A stretch of 41,905 bases of DNA, from assembly GCA_002424625.1 (NCBI GenBank), contig DIKR01000071.1:55448-97352 (forward strand). The letters run 5' to 3'. Both the position numbers and the translations under genes were made by a program. This stretch comes from Desulfuromonadaceae bacterium UBA5613. GTDB lineage: Bacteria > Desulfobacterota > Desulfuromonadia > Desulfuromonadales > UBA2197. The stretch's first letter is position 1. Every line of letters starts with the position of its first letter. Positions 1 through 6,732 of this stretch are shown one piece after another. The notes beneath the pieces are model-generated. The model made no database searches. It was not told where the DNA came from and saw only the letters and a list, made by a program, of their open reading frames with translations.

Positions 1-749
1 GCGAGCTTGACCGTCTTCATGCACTGGTCAGCCGAGGTGCCGCCGATGACAAAGGCGATGTGGTAGGGGGGGCAGGCCGCGGTGCCGAGATACTTCATCT
101 TCTCGATCAGGTATTTTTCCAGCTTTTCCGGGGTGAGGAGGGCTTTGGTCTCCTGATACAGCATGGTCTTGTTGGCGGAACCGCCGCCCTTGGCCATAAA
201 GACGAATTTGTAGTAGGCGTCGTCAGTGGAAAGGATATCGATCTGCGCCGGCAGGTTGGTGCCGGTGTTAAGCTCTTCGTACATATCGAGGGCGACAGTC
301 TGCGAGTAGCGCAGATTCTCTTCGGTGTAGGTTTTGTAGATCCCCTTGGAGAGCCACTCTTCGTCCTTGACTCCGGTCCAGACCTGCTGCCCTTTTTTGG
401 CGGCGACAGTGGCGGTGCCGGTATCCTGGCAGACTGGCAGCTCGAAGTTGGCGGCAATCTCGGCATTGCGGAGGAAGGCGAGGGCGACGCCCTTGTCATT
501 CATCGATGCCTCGGGATCGCTGAGGATGGTGGCGACCTGCTCGTTGTGAGCGGGACGGAGGAGGAAGGAGACATCGCGCATCGCTTCGTTAGCGAGGATG
601 GTCAGAGCTTCGGGGCAGACGCGAATGACGTCTTTGCCGGCGAATTGCTCGACGGCGACGTACTTCTCGGAGCCTTCAATCTTGCGGTAGCTGGTTTCGT
701 CTTTTGCGAGGGGGAAGGGGTCTTGATAAAAGAAATCCGGTGTGGCCAT
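1..749 (-). CDS. fum: Fumarate hydratase class I, [4Fe-4S] type (5' part)
   Basis: Reversible hydration of fumarate to L-malate in the TCA cycle, cytosolic. Reading leftwards from ATG at 749 the protein begins MATPDFFYQDPFPL and carries the CQDTGTA motif of FeS-dependent class I fumarases, whose cysteine is a cluster ligand; further on it reads GGGSANKT and IGGTSADQC. About 249 codons lie in the window and the C-terminal half runs off the left edge. AAGGAGAGAG sits just before the ATG. It is divergent from ilvA and has its own good promoter (816-844). FumA/FumB-like proteins and tartrate dehydratases share the fold, but the near full-length N-terminal match favours fumarase. Confidence 0.9.
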   Translation of the reverse strand, partial: MATPDFFYQDPFPLAKDETSYRKIEGSEKYVAVEQFAGKDVIRVCPEALTILANEAMRDVSFLLRPAHNEQVATILSDPEASMNDKGVALAFLRNAEIAANFELPVCQDTGTATVAAKKGQQVWTGVKDEEWLSKGIYKTYTEENLRYSQTVALDMYEELNTGTNLPAQIDILSTDDAYYKFVFMAKGGGSANKTMLYQETKALLTPEKLEKYLIEKMKYLGTAACPPYHIAFVIGGTSADQCMKTVKL

Positions 750-815
750 GCTCTCTCTCCTTATCGGTGAATGAAATGGCGGCGCAACTTAGACGCCGGG
801 GATTGGCAGGCACCC

Positions 816-844
816 ATTATAGGGAGTTGTTTTGCGTTTGTCGA
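816..844 (-). promoter_or_regulatory. Sigma70-type promoter for fumarase
   Basis: On the minus strand a TCGACA -35 hexamer (839-844) is followed after exactly 17 bases by a perfect TATAAT -10 (816-821). It points at the fumarase start at 749 and would give a leader of about 60 bases ending in the AAGGAG ribosome site. Confidence 0.65.
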
Positions 845-958
845 TAACAAGTTGCAAGGATTTTCAGAGGTTTTGCAGATGAATTTTGTTGTTTTGGGCG
901 GGGATGGCCGTTATTCTGGCGGCGGTTTTATCCGTAGGGATGATTCGGTGGGATACCT

Positions 959-984
959 GGGCGGACACGCAGGTCCGCCCCTAC
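959..984. repeat. Half copy of the dispersed palindromic repeat (copy A)
   Basis: An 8-bp perfect stem (GGGCGGAC / GTCCGCCC) with a six-base loop is followed by CTAC. It matches the right-hand hairpin of the fuller copies at 2520, 5076 and 5542. It lies in the fum-ilvA divergent gap, 30 bases before ilvA, where it would sit in the ilvA leader. The rest of the 750-1013 gap holds the fumarase promoter and no gene. Confidence 0.7.
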
Positions 985-1013
985 ACCATCAATCCCGCAT
1001 AGGGGACTATTTT

Positions 1014-2522
1014 ATGCAAAAGATGCTCAAGCTCATCCTTACCTCCCGCGTCTACGAAGCTGCGGTCGAGACGCCTCTCGAACTGGCCCCCGGTCTGTCG
1101 CAGCAGTTCGGCTGTCGCGTCCTCCTCAAGCGCGAAGATCTGCAGCCGGTCTTCTCCTTCAAGATCCGCGGTGCCTACAACAAGATCGCCCACCTGAGCG
1201 AAGCCGAGCGTCACTGCGGCGTCATTGCCGCCTCGGCAGGGAATCATGCCCAGGGCGTCGCCTTCGCGGCCAAGCAGCTCGGCATCCTTGCCACCATCGT
1301 TATGCCGGTGACGACGCCAAGGATCAAAGTGGCGGCGGTCGAATCCTACGGCGCCGAAGTCATTCTCAGCGGCGACAACTATTCGGAAGCAGCAGAGTAT
1401 TGCGCCGGACTCGCCACCGAGCGGGGGATGACCTTTGTACACCCCTTTGACGACGAACTGGTCATTGCCGGGCAGGGGACGATTGCCGACGAACTCCTGC
1501 GCCAATCCTCCGGCCGCCTCGATGCCGTCTTTGTGCCGGTTGGCGGTGGCGGATTGATTGCCGGGATCAGCGCTTATATCAAGGCATTGCGCCCTGATAT
1601 CAAAATTATCGGCGTCGAACCGGACGACAGCGACGCCATGGTTCGTTCACTCGAAGCGCACAAGCGCGTGACCCTCGATTCGGTCGGGATCTTTGCCGAC
1701 GGGGTAGCGGTGCGCCAGGTCGGCAAGTTGACCTTCGAGCTCTGCCGCCACTGTGTCGATGCCATCATTCGTGTCGATACCGATGAGATCTGCAGCGCTA
1801 TCAAGAGTATCTATCAGGAGACCCGCTCGATCGTCGAGCCGGCCGGCGCCCTCGCCGTCGCCGGTCTAATCAAGTATGCCCGCAGCCATGAGGTGGCGGG
1901 ACTGAGCCTGGCGGCGATCAACTCCGGGGCGAACATGAACTTTGAGCGCCTCCGCTATGTCTCCGAGCGCACCCTCATCGGTGAAAAGCAGGAAGCTCTC
2001 TTTGCCGTCACCATCCCCGAAGAGCCCGGTTCCCTGAAGCGCTTCTGCGGCGAAGTCCTTGGCGAGCGCAACCTCACCGAATTCAATTACCGTCTCGCCG
2101 ATCGTGACGCTGCCCACATTTTTGTCGGGATTTCGACCCGTAACCAGGCCGAGCGCTTGACCTTCGGCGCCACTCTCACTGCGGCCGGCTTTGCCAATGT
2201 TGATCTCACTGACAATGAACTCGCCAAGACCCATGTCCGTCACATGGTCGGCGGCCGTTCGCCGGATGTCATTAATGAAGTCCTTTTCCGCTTCTGGTTC
2301 CCCGAGCGTCCCGGCGCCCTCGGGCGTTTTCTGGCGCATATGGGGGAGAACTGGAATATCTCGCTTTTCCATTACCGGGCGCAGGGGGGCGATTACGGTC
2401 GGGTGCTGGTCGGTCTGGAGATCCCGGTCGGCGATACAGCGCGGCTGCGGGAGTTCCTTGATCGCCTCGGCTATCGCTATGAAGATGAGAGCGATAATCC
2501 GGTCTATAAATTGTTTTTGTAG
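1014..2522 (+). CDS. ilvA: Threonine ammonia-lyase, biosynthetic, with two ACT-like domains
   Basis: PLP-dependent deamination of L-threonine to 2-oxobutanoate, the first step of isoleucine synthesis. The 502-residue length matches feedback-regulated IlvA rather than the shorter catabolic form. The PLP lysine lies in SFKIRGAYNK and the phosphate-binding loop is PVGGGGLIAGISAY. The C-terminal third holds two ACT-like regulatory segments beginning near FAVTIPEEPGSLKRF and FRFWFPERPGALGRF, expected to bind isoleucine/valine. I chose ATG 1014 because AGGGGA lies eight bases upstream and the protein then begins MQKMLKLILTSRVYEA; the reading frame is open back to 771 but that stretch contains a repeat element and is not conserved-looking. 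The stop codon TAG is itself the first three bases of repeat copy B. Confidence 0.95.
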   Translation: MQKMLKLILTSRVYEAAVETPLELAPGLSQQFGCRVLLKREDLQPVFSFKIRGAYNKIAHLSEAERHCGVIAASAGNHAQGVAFAAKQLGILATIVMPVTTPRIKVAAVESYGAEVILSGDNYSEAAEYCAGLATERGMTFVHPFDDELVIAGQGTIADELLRQSSGRLDAVFVPVGGGGLIAGISAYIKALRPDIKIIGVEPDDSDAMVRSLEAHKRVTLDSVGIFADGVAVRQVGKLTFELCRHCVDAIIRVDTDEICSAIKSIYQETRSIVEPAGALAVAGLIKYARSHEVAGLSLAAINSGANMNFERLRYVSERTLIGEKQEALFAVTIPEEPGSLKRFCGEVLGERNLTEFNYRLADRDAAHIFVGISTRNQAERLTFGATLTAAGFANVDLTDNELAKTHVRHMVGGRSPDVINEVLFRFWFPERPGALGRFLAHMGENWNISLFHYRAQGGDYGRVLVGLEIPVGDTARLREFLDRLGYRYEDESDNPVYKLFL

Positions 2523-2591
2523 GGGCGCCCCTTGTGGGTGCCCGCCCCTTTGAGGAGAATCAGAATCGGGCACCCACAAGGGGTGCCCCTA
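2520..2591. repeat. Dispersed double-hairpin palindromic repeat (copy B)
   Basis: It begins TAGGGGC and ends GCCCCTA. The left hairpin has 8-bp arms (GGGCGCCC / GGGTGCCC, one G-T pair) around loop CTTGT, and the right hairpin (GGGCACCC / GGGTGCCC) surrounds loop ACAAG, the reverse complement of the left loop. The two are separated by about 25 bases. It begins on the ilvA stop codon and could act as a transcriptional or mRNA-end structure between ilvA and the cysE promoter. Confidence 0.85.
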
Positions 2592-2623
2592 CACAGGAAA
2601 TGCGCTAAAAATAGTGCTGAATA

Positions 2624-2648
2624 ATAGTTGACGGTATTGGTCGGGCAT
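2624..2648 (+). promoter_or_regulatory. IscR type-1-like operator, site 1
   Basis: The 25-base site begins ATAGTTGAC and ends GGTCGGGCAT. From memory it closely follows the site over the E. coli iscR promoter (ATAGTTGAC...CTCGGGAAT). It covers the -35 hexamer, and the third gene downstream of the promoter region encodes Fe-S enzymes' cysteine desulfurase with iscR just before it. Type-1 sites bind the cluster-loaded repressor, so this predicts negative feedback when Fe-S supply is adequate. Confidence 0.7.
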
Positions 2649-2656
2649 GCTATTAA
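2628..2656 (+). promoter_or_regulatory. Sigma70-type promoter of the cysE-isc cluster
   Basis: TTGACG (2628-2633), a 17-base spacer and TATTAA (2651-2656). The predicted start is near 2663, about 35 bases ahead of cysE. Both hexamers are covered by IscR-like operator sequences. Confidence 0.75.
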
Positions 2657-2676
2657 TCGACAAAATGAGTCAACTA
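2652..2676 (+). promoter_or_regulatory. IscR type-1-like operator, site 2
   Basis: The site runs from ATTAATCGAC to GAGTCAACTA, with the CGAC...GTC(A/G)A half-site arrangement of type-1 IscR boxes. It overlaps the -10 and the predicted start point, 28 bases downstream of site 1, consistent with tandem repression. Confidence 0.6.
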
Positions 2677-2696
2677 CTTTTGCCGAGGTGGCGAGC

Positions 2697-3386
2697 ATGT
2701 TCAGAGCGATGCGCGAAGATATCAATTCAGTCTTTGATCGGGATCCGGCGGCGCGCAGCGTACTGGAGATCATCTTCTGCTACCCCGGCCTGCATGCGGT
2801 CTGGTTTCATCGCGTTGCCCACTGGCTGTGGACCCACCAGCTCTATTTCTTTGGCCGTTTGACCTCGCATCTTGGCCGGTTCCTGACCGGCGTCGAGATT
2901 CATCCCGGCGCCACCATCGGCCGCAAGTTCTTTATTGATCACGGCATGGGCGTTGTCATTGGCGAGACCGCTGAAATCGGCGATAATGTCACCCTTTACC
3001 ACGGCGTCACCCTGGGGGGTGTGACCTGGGACAAGGTCAAGCGTCATCCCACCCTCGACGATAATGTCGTCATCGGTTCCGGCGCCAAAATTCTGGGTCC
3101 CTTTACCGTCGGCAAGGGGGCTAAGATCGGTTCGAATTCGGTGGTGGTCAAGGAAGTGCCGCCGAATGCCACGGTCGTCGGTATCCCCGGTCGGGTGGTC
3201 ATGGGGGCGGAAGAGACGAAAGCTCCGGAACGTCCCGATCTGCAGCACGGCAATCTCCCTGATCCCCAAGCCAAGGCGATGGCTTGTCTTTACGAGCAGT
3301 TGCGTGCCCTGGAAGAACAGGTGAAATCTTTGAGCGAAGAGCAGATGCGCCTCCGTGCTGAGCTTGCCGCTACGCCGAAGGACTAA
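2697..3386 (+). CDS. cysE: Serine O-acetyltransferase
   Basis: Transfers acetyl from acetyl-CoA to L-serine, giving O-acetylserine for cysteine synthesis, and so supplies the substrate used by IscS. The 229-residue protein has an alpha-helical N-terminal part and a left-handed beta-helix of hexapeptide repeats containing DHGMGVVIGETAEIGDN and YHGVTLGG, typical of the short EpsC/CysE type, followed by a C-terminal helix. ATG 2697 is preceded by GAGGTGG; the frame is open back to 2628 but that would start inside the promoter. It lies three bases from iscR, so it is the first gene of the isc operon and likely shares IscR control. Confidence 0.93.
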   Translation: MFRAMREDINSVFDRDPAARSVLEIIFCYPGLHAVWFHRVAHWLWTHQLYFFGRLTSHLGRFLTGVEIHPGATIGRKFFIDHGMGVVIGETAEIGDNVTLYHGVTLGGVTWDKVKRHPTLDDNVVIGSGAKILGPFTVGKGAKIGSNSVVVKEVPPNATVVGIPGRVVMGAEETKAPERPDLQHGNLPDPQAKAMACLYEQLRALEEQVKSLSEEQMRLRAELAATPKD

Positions 3387-3389
3387 CGG

Positions 3390-3812
3390 ATGCGACTTTC
3401 GACCAAAGCCCAATATGCCGTGCAGGCGATGGTCAGTCTGGCTTTGTATGGAGACGGCGAGCCGATGACGCTGAAAGAGATCGCGACTCGTGAAGCGATC
3501 TCCCTGACCTACCTCGAACAACTCTTTGTCAAGCTGCGGCGCGGGGCACTGGTGGATAGTGTGCGCGGTCCCGGTGGTGGCTATGTTCTCGCCCGGGCGG
3601 CGGAACTGATCCGCGTCGACGAGATTATCGACAGTGTGGAAGAGACGCTGATCCCGGTCTCCTGCATGGACGGCGAGGGACACTGCGCCTGCACCGACAA
3701 GTGTGTGACCCAGAGTGTCTGGCACGGTCTGGCGGAGCGGGTGCGCAGCTTCCTGGCCTCCATCACCCTGGAAGATCTTGTCCGCGAAGCCCGACAAAAG
3801 ATCAAATCTTAG
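3390..3812 (+). CDS. iscR: Rrf2-family Fe-S cluster regulator IscR
   Basis: A 140-residue winged-helix regulator of the Rrf2 family. It begins MRLSTKAQYAVQAMVSL, shows the wing sequence GPGGGYVLARA, and has cysteines at positions 92, 99, 101 and 105, the region where IscR ligates [2Fe-2S]; E. coli uses C92, C98, C104 and H107, and here the nearest histidine is H112. It sits directly behind cysE and in front of iscS. IscR-like boxes overlap the upstream promoter, supporting autoregulation. CymR, a cysteine-sensing Rrf2 protein, is an alternative because cysE is adjacent, but the cysteine cluster favours IscR. Confidence 0.88.
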   Translation: MRLSTKAQYAVQAMVSLALYGDGEPMTLKEIATREAISLTYLEQLFVKLRRGALVDSVRGPGGGYVLARAAELIRVDEIIDSVEETLIPVSCMDGEGHCACTDKCVTQSVWHGLAERVRSFLASITLEDLVREARQKIKS

Positions 3813-3833
3813 CGGCGGGAGATTCCCCGCCGC
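3812..3833 (+). other. iscR-iscS intercistronic hairpin
   Basis: A perfect 8-bp GC stem (GCGGCGGG / CCCGCCGC) with a six-base loop starts on the last base of the iscR stop codon. It has no following U-tract, so it is more likely an mRNA stability or processing element than a terminator. The iscS ribosome site GGAGG follows about 18 bases later. Confidence 0.6.
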
Positions 3834-3860
3834 AGGAAAGATAATATTGGAGGTATCACC

Positions 3861-5066
3861 GTGAACCACATCTATCTTGATAACAACGCGACCACTCCGG
3901 TTCGTCCTGAGGTGCTCTCCGCGATGCTCCCTTACTTCAGTGAACAGTTCGGCAATCCTTCGAGTGTCCACTGGGCCGGCCGTCAAGTCTCCGGCGCCCT
4001 GGAGAAGGCGCGGGCGCAGGTGGCGACGCTGATTAATGCCTCCCCGGCGGAGATCGTCTTTGTCTCTTGCGGCAGCGAAGGAGATAATATGGCGATCCTC
4101 GGCACTCTCGACGCGCTGAGTGACAAGGGGAAGCACATTATCACCACGGCGGTTGAGCATCCGGCGGTCCTCAATACCTGCGAGTATCTGGAGAAGCGCG
4201 GCTACAGCGTTACCTATCTGCCGGTCGACGCTGACGGCATGCTTGATCTCGTTGAACTTGAAGCGGCGATCACTCCGGAGACGGTTCTCCTCTCTGTCAT
4301 GTGGGCAAATAACGAAACCGGCACTCTCTTCCCGATTGCCGAGATTGGCGCCATCGCTAAAAAACATCAGGTCCGTTTCCACTGCGATGCGGTACAGGCC
4401 GTCGGCAAGGTTCCCGTCGATGTGCAGGCAGCCAATGTCGATCTCCTCGTCATTTCCGGCCACAAGCTCGGCGCCCCGAAGGGGATCGGTGCCATCTATA
4501 TCCGCCGCGGCACAAAGCTCACGCCGCTGCTGCACGGCGGTCACCAGGAGCGCAACCGTCGCGCCGGCACCCACAATGTCCCGTCGATTGTCGGTTTGGG
4601 GCTTGCATGCGAACTCGCCGGTCAGGAGATGGCGGAAAAGTCCGTGCAGATCAAGGCGCTGCGCGATCATCTCGAAGCCGGTCTCTTTGCCGCTGTGCCG
4701 CAGATTAAACTTAACGGTCATCCGACCGAGCGCCTGCCGAATACCCTCAATGTCAGCTTTGCCTGGATTGAAGGGGAATCGCTGCTGATGAGCCTCGACA
4801 TGAAGGGGATCGCTGCTTCCTCCGGTTCGGCCTGTACCTCCGGTTCTCTCGAGCCGTCGCACGTTCTCGGCGCCATGTGCGTCGAAGTCACTCTCGCCCA
4901 TTCGAGTACCCGTTTCAGCCTTGGGGCGAATAATACCGTTGAGGAGATCGATTATGTCATCGAGATCCTGCCGCCGATCGTGCAGCGACTGCGTGACATG
5001 AGCCCGTTGTATAACTGTGGCAAGGTTGATGCCTGCGAGAGTTGCGATACACTGAAAAGACTGTGA
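3861..5066 (+). CDS. iscS: Cysteine desulfurase (IscS/NifS class I)
   Basis: PLP enzyme that releases sulfur from L-cysteine as a persulfide for Fe-S assembly and tRNA thiolation. The 401 residues include YLDNNATTPV at the N-terminus, the PLP lysine at about K202 in SGHKLGAPKG, and the active-site cysteine at about C325 in SSGSACTSGSLEPSHVL. A short C-terminal tail carries three more cysteines (NCGKVDACESC), in the region used by IscS/NifS to dock partners. The start is GTG at 3861, fixed by GGAGG nine bases upstream and by the family N-terminus. The neighbours iscU and mnmA are the two natural sulfur acceptors. NifS is the alternative name; no nitrogen-fixation genes are in view. Confidence 0.93.
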   Translation: MNHIYLDNNATTPVRPEVLSAMLPYFSEQFGNPSSVHWAGRQVSGALEKARAQVATLINASPAEIVFVSCGSEGDNMAILGTLDALSDKGKHIITTAVEHPAVLNTCEYLEKRGYSVTYLPVDADGMLDLVELEAAITPETVLLSVMWANNETGTLFPIAEIGAIAKKHQVRFHCDAVQAVGKVPVDVQAANVDLLVISGHKLGAPKGIGAIYIRRGTKLTPLLHGGHQERNRRAGTHNVPSIVGLGLACELAGQEMAEKSVQIKALRDHLEAGLFAAVPQIKLNGHPTERLPNTLNVSFAWIEGESLLMSLDMKGIAASSGSACTSGSLEPSHVLGAMCVEVTLAHSSTRFSLGANNTVEEIDYVIEILPPIVQRLRDMSPLYNCGKVDACESCDTLKRL

Positions 5067-5075
5067 TTTGACTTG

Positions 5076-5124
5076 TAGGGGCGATCCTTGTGATCGCCCT
5101 GGGCGAATACAAGATTCGCCCCTA
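5076..5124. repeat. Dispersed double-hairpin palindromic repeat (copy C)
   Basis: The most compact copy, 49 bp from TAGGGGC to GCCCCTA. Left hairpin GGGCGATC / GATCGCCC has loop CTTGT; right hairpin GGGCGAAT / ATTCGCCC has loop ACAAG. The loops are complementary to each other and the whole element is an imperfect palindrome, so it can fold as two short hairpins or one long one. It lies between iscS and iscU. Confidence 0.88.
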
Positions 5125-5159
5125 CGAAACCAGATATCCGCCAATAAAGGAGTCTTCAT

Positions 5160-5534
5160 ATGTATACCGAAAAAGTTATGGATCACTTCAGCAATCCCCG
5201 CAATGTCGGTGAAATCGAAGATGCCGATGGCGTCGGTGAGGTCGGTAATGCTTCCTGCGGCGACATCATGAAGATCTTTCTCAAGGTCGAGGATGGCGTC
5301 ATCACCGATGTGAAATTCAAGACCTTTGGTTGCGGTGCAGCAATCGCCACCTCGTCGATGGTGACGGAGATGGCCCTTGGCAAGACGATTGACGAAGCGC
5401 TGATTTTAACCAATGCCGCGGTCGCTGAAGCCCTTGATGGTCTCCCCGCCCAGAAGATGCACTGCTCCAATCTCGCCGCCGATGCCCTGCATGCGGCGAT
5501 CAAGGATTATCAGGAGCGGCATCCTAACGCATAA
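5160..5534 (+). CDS. iscU: Fe-S cluster assembly scaffold IscU (NifU N-terminal type)
   Basis: Scaffold on which IscS-derived sulfur and iron build a [2Fe-2S] cluster. At 124 residues it is the single-domain IscU form. It has the three conserved cysteines, C33 in NASCGD, C58 in FGCGAA and C102 in MHCSNLAAD, plus D35 and H101 next to C102. The IscU HscA-recognition motif LPPVK is not obvious near the last cysteine (the sequence is LPAQKMHC), and no hscA/hscB/fdx genes follow, so this is a reduced isc set. AAGGAG precedes ATG 5160. Repeats C and D flank the gene and may shape its mRNA. Confidence 0.93.
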   Translation: MYTEKVMDHFSNPRNVGEIEDADGVGEVGNASCGDIMKIFLKVEDGVITDVKFKTFGCGAAIATSSMVTEMALGKTIDEALILTNAAVAEALDGLPAQKMHCSNLAADALHAAIKDYQERHPNA

Positions 5535-5541
5535 ATGATGG

Positions 5542-5598
5542 TAGGGGCAGACCTGTGTGTCTGCCCGTCTTCAGGGCGCACACATAGGTGCGCCCCTA
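5542..5598. repeat. Dispersed double-hairpin palindromic repeat (copy D)
   Basis: 57 bp from TAGGGGC to GCCCCTA. Left stem GGGCAGAC / GTCTGCCC with loop CTGTGT; right stem GGGCGCAC / GTGCGCCC with loop ACATAG, complementary to the left loop at five of six positions. Stem sequences differ completely from copies B and C yet pairing is kept. It starts seven bases after the iscU stop. Confidence 0.85.
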
Positions 5599-5612
5599 CG
5601 AAACGAAATCAT

Positions 5613-5638
5613 GGGGGCACGACTTTTTGCGCCCCTAT
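5613..5638. repeat. Degenerate half copy of the palindromic repeat (copy E)
   Basis: GGGGC / GCCCC outer pairing with one internal mismatch, ending CCCCTA. It lies directly behind copy D and ends 12 bases before the mnmA start, where it would sit over the expected ribosome-binding position. Confidence 0.5.
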
Positions 5639-5649
5639 ACGGTTTTATT

Positions 5650-6732
5650 ATGACGCAAAAGAAAAAACGGATTGTTGTGGCAATGAGTGGCGGCGTCGAT
5701 TCCTCGACGACCGCCGCTTTGCTCAAAGAGCAGGGGCACGAAGTCATCGGCATCACCATGCAGATCTGGGACTACTCGCGTTTTACCGCGCCGGATGGTC
5801 AGCTCTTTGGCTCATGCTGCTCTCTTGACGATGTCTACGACGCCCGCCGCGTCGCCGAGGCGATCGGGATTCCTTTCTATGTCGTCAATTTCGAGGCCGA
5901 CTTTCAAAGTCAGGTCATCGACCCTTTCTGCAACGAGTATTTTGCCGGCCGTACCCCCAACCCCTGCGTCCTGTGCAACCAGAAACTCAAGTTTGAGCGG
6001 CTGCTGCAACGTGCCCATGAGCTTGAGGCCGATGCCCTGGCAACCGGTCATTATGCCCGTATCGTCGCCGGCGCCGCGGGGTATGAGTTGCGCAAGGGCC
6101 TCGATCCGGCCAAAGATCAGAGCTACTTCCTCTTTACGCTTTCGCAGCAGCAACTCGGCAGCGTCCTCTTTCCCCTCGGCGCTATGACCAAAGAGGAGGT
6201 GCGTGCTCATGCCGCGCGTTTCGCCCTGCCGGTGGCAGAGAAATCCGAGAGTCAGGATATCTGCTTTGTCCCGGATGGCGATTATGTCCGTTTTCTCGAA
6301 GAAGAGCGCGGCAGCGGCCACAAGGACGGGGCGATCCTGCACGTCTCCGGTAAGGAGGTCGGGCGCCATCGCGGTACCTATCGCTATACCATCGGGCAGC
6401 GCCGTGGCCTCGGCATTGCCTGGCCGCATCCCCTTTATGTCGTGCGCATCGATGCGGAGCGCCATGAGGTGATCGTCGGGGAAGAGGAATTTCTCCAGGT
6501 TTCGTCCTTGCTCCTGCGCAATCTGTGCTGGACGGTTCCCGCTCCGGTCGCGCCGCTGCGCGCCAACTGCCGCATCCGTTATCGTCATCACGAAGCGCCC
6601 GCCCTCCTCACACCCAATGCTGACGGTAGTCTCCTGGTCACCTTCGATCAGCCCCAGACCGGGGTCACGCCCGGTCAGGCGGCAGTTTTTTATGATGATG
6701 ATCGCGTCCTTGGTGGCGGGTGGATACAATGA
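5650..6732 (+). CDS. mnmA: tRNA-uridine 2-sulfurtransferase MnmA
   Basis: Thiolates U34 of Lys, Glu and Gln tRNAs using sulfur relayed from IscS. The 360 residues contain the ATP pyrophosphatase loop SGGVDSS near residue 15, the catalytic cysteines C106 in NPCVLCN and C205 in SQDICFVPDGDY, and ATGHYARI. The frame is open upstream to 5557, but that stretch translates repeats D and E, so I take ATG 5650 (MTQKKKRIVVAMSGG). This start has no clear Shine-Dalgarno; the repeat occupies the place. It overlaps the next gene by ATGA. Placement directly behind iscS-iscU fits sulfur trafficking. Confidence 0.92.
   Translation: MTQKKKRIVVAMSGGVDSSTTAALLKEQGHEVIGITMQIWDYSRFTAPDGQLFGSCCSLDDVYDARRVAEAIGIPFYVVNFEADFQSQVIDPFCNEYFAGRTPNPCVLCNQKLKFERLLQRAHELEADALATGHYARIVAGAAGYELRKGLDPAKDQSYFLFTLSQQQLGSVLFPLGAMTKEEVRAHAARFALPVAEKSESQDICFVPDGDYVRFLEEERGSGHKDGAILHVSGKEVGRHRGTYRYTIGQRRGLGIAWPHPLYVVRIDAERHEVIVGEEEFLQVSSLLLRNLCWTVPAPVAPLRANCRIRYRHHEAPALLTPNADGSLLVTFDQPQTGVTPGQAAVFYDDDRVLGGGWIQ

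Noticed and set aside
60..770. A 236-codon plus-strand frame at the left edge
   Set aside because: Its complement encodes fumarase with the CQDTGT motif and a good ribosome site, so the plus frame is a shadow.
2727..5186. An 819-codon open frame on the minus strand
   Set aside because: It is antisense to cysE, iscR and iscS, which have clear motifs, ribosome sites and operon spacing; long antisense frames are expected in GC-rich codon usage.
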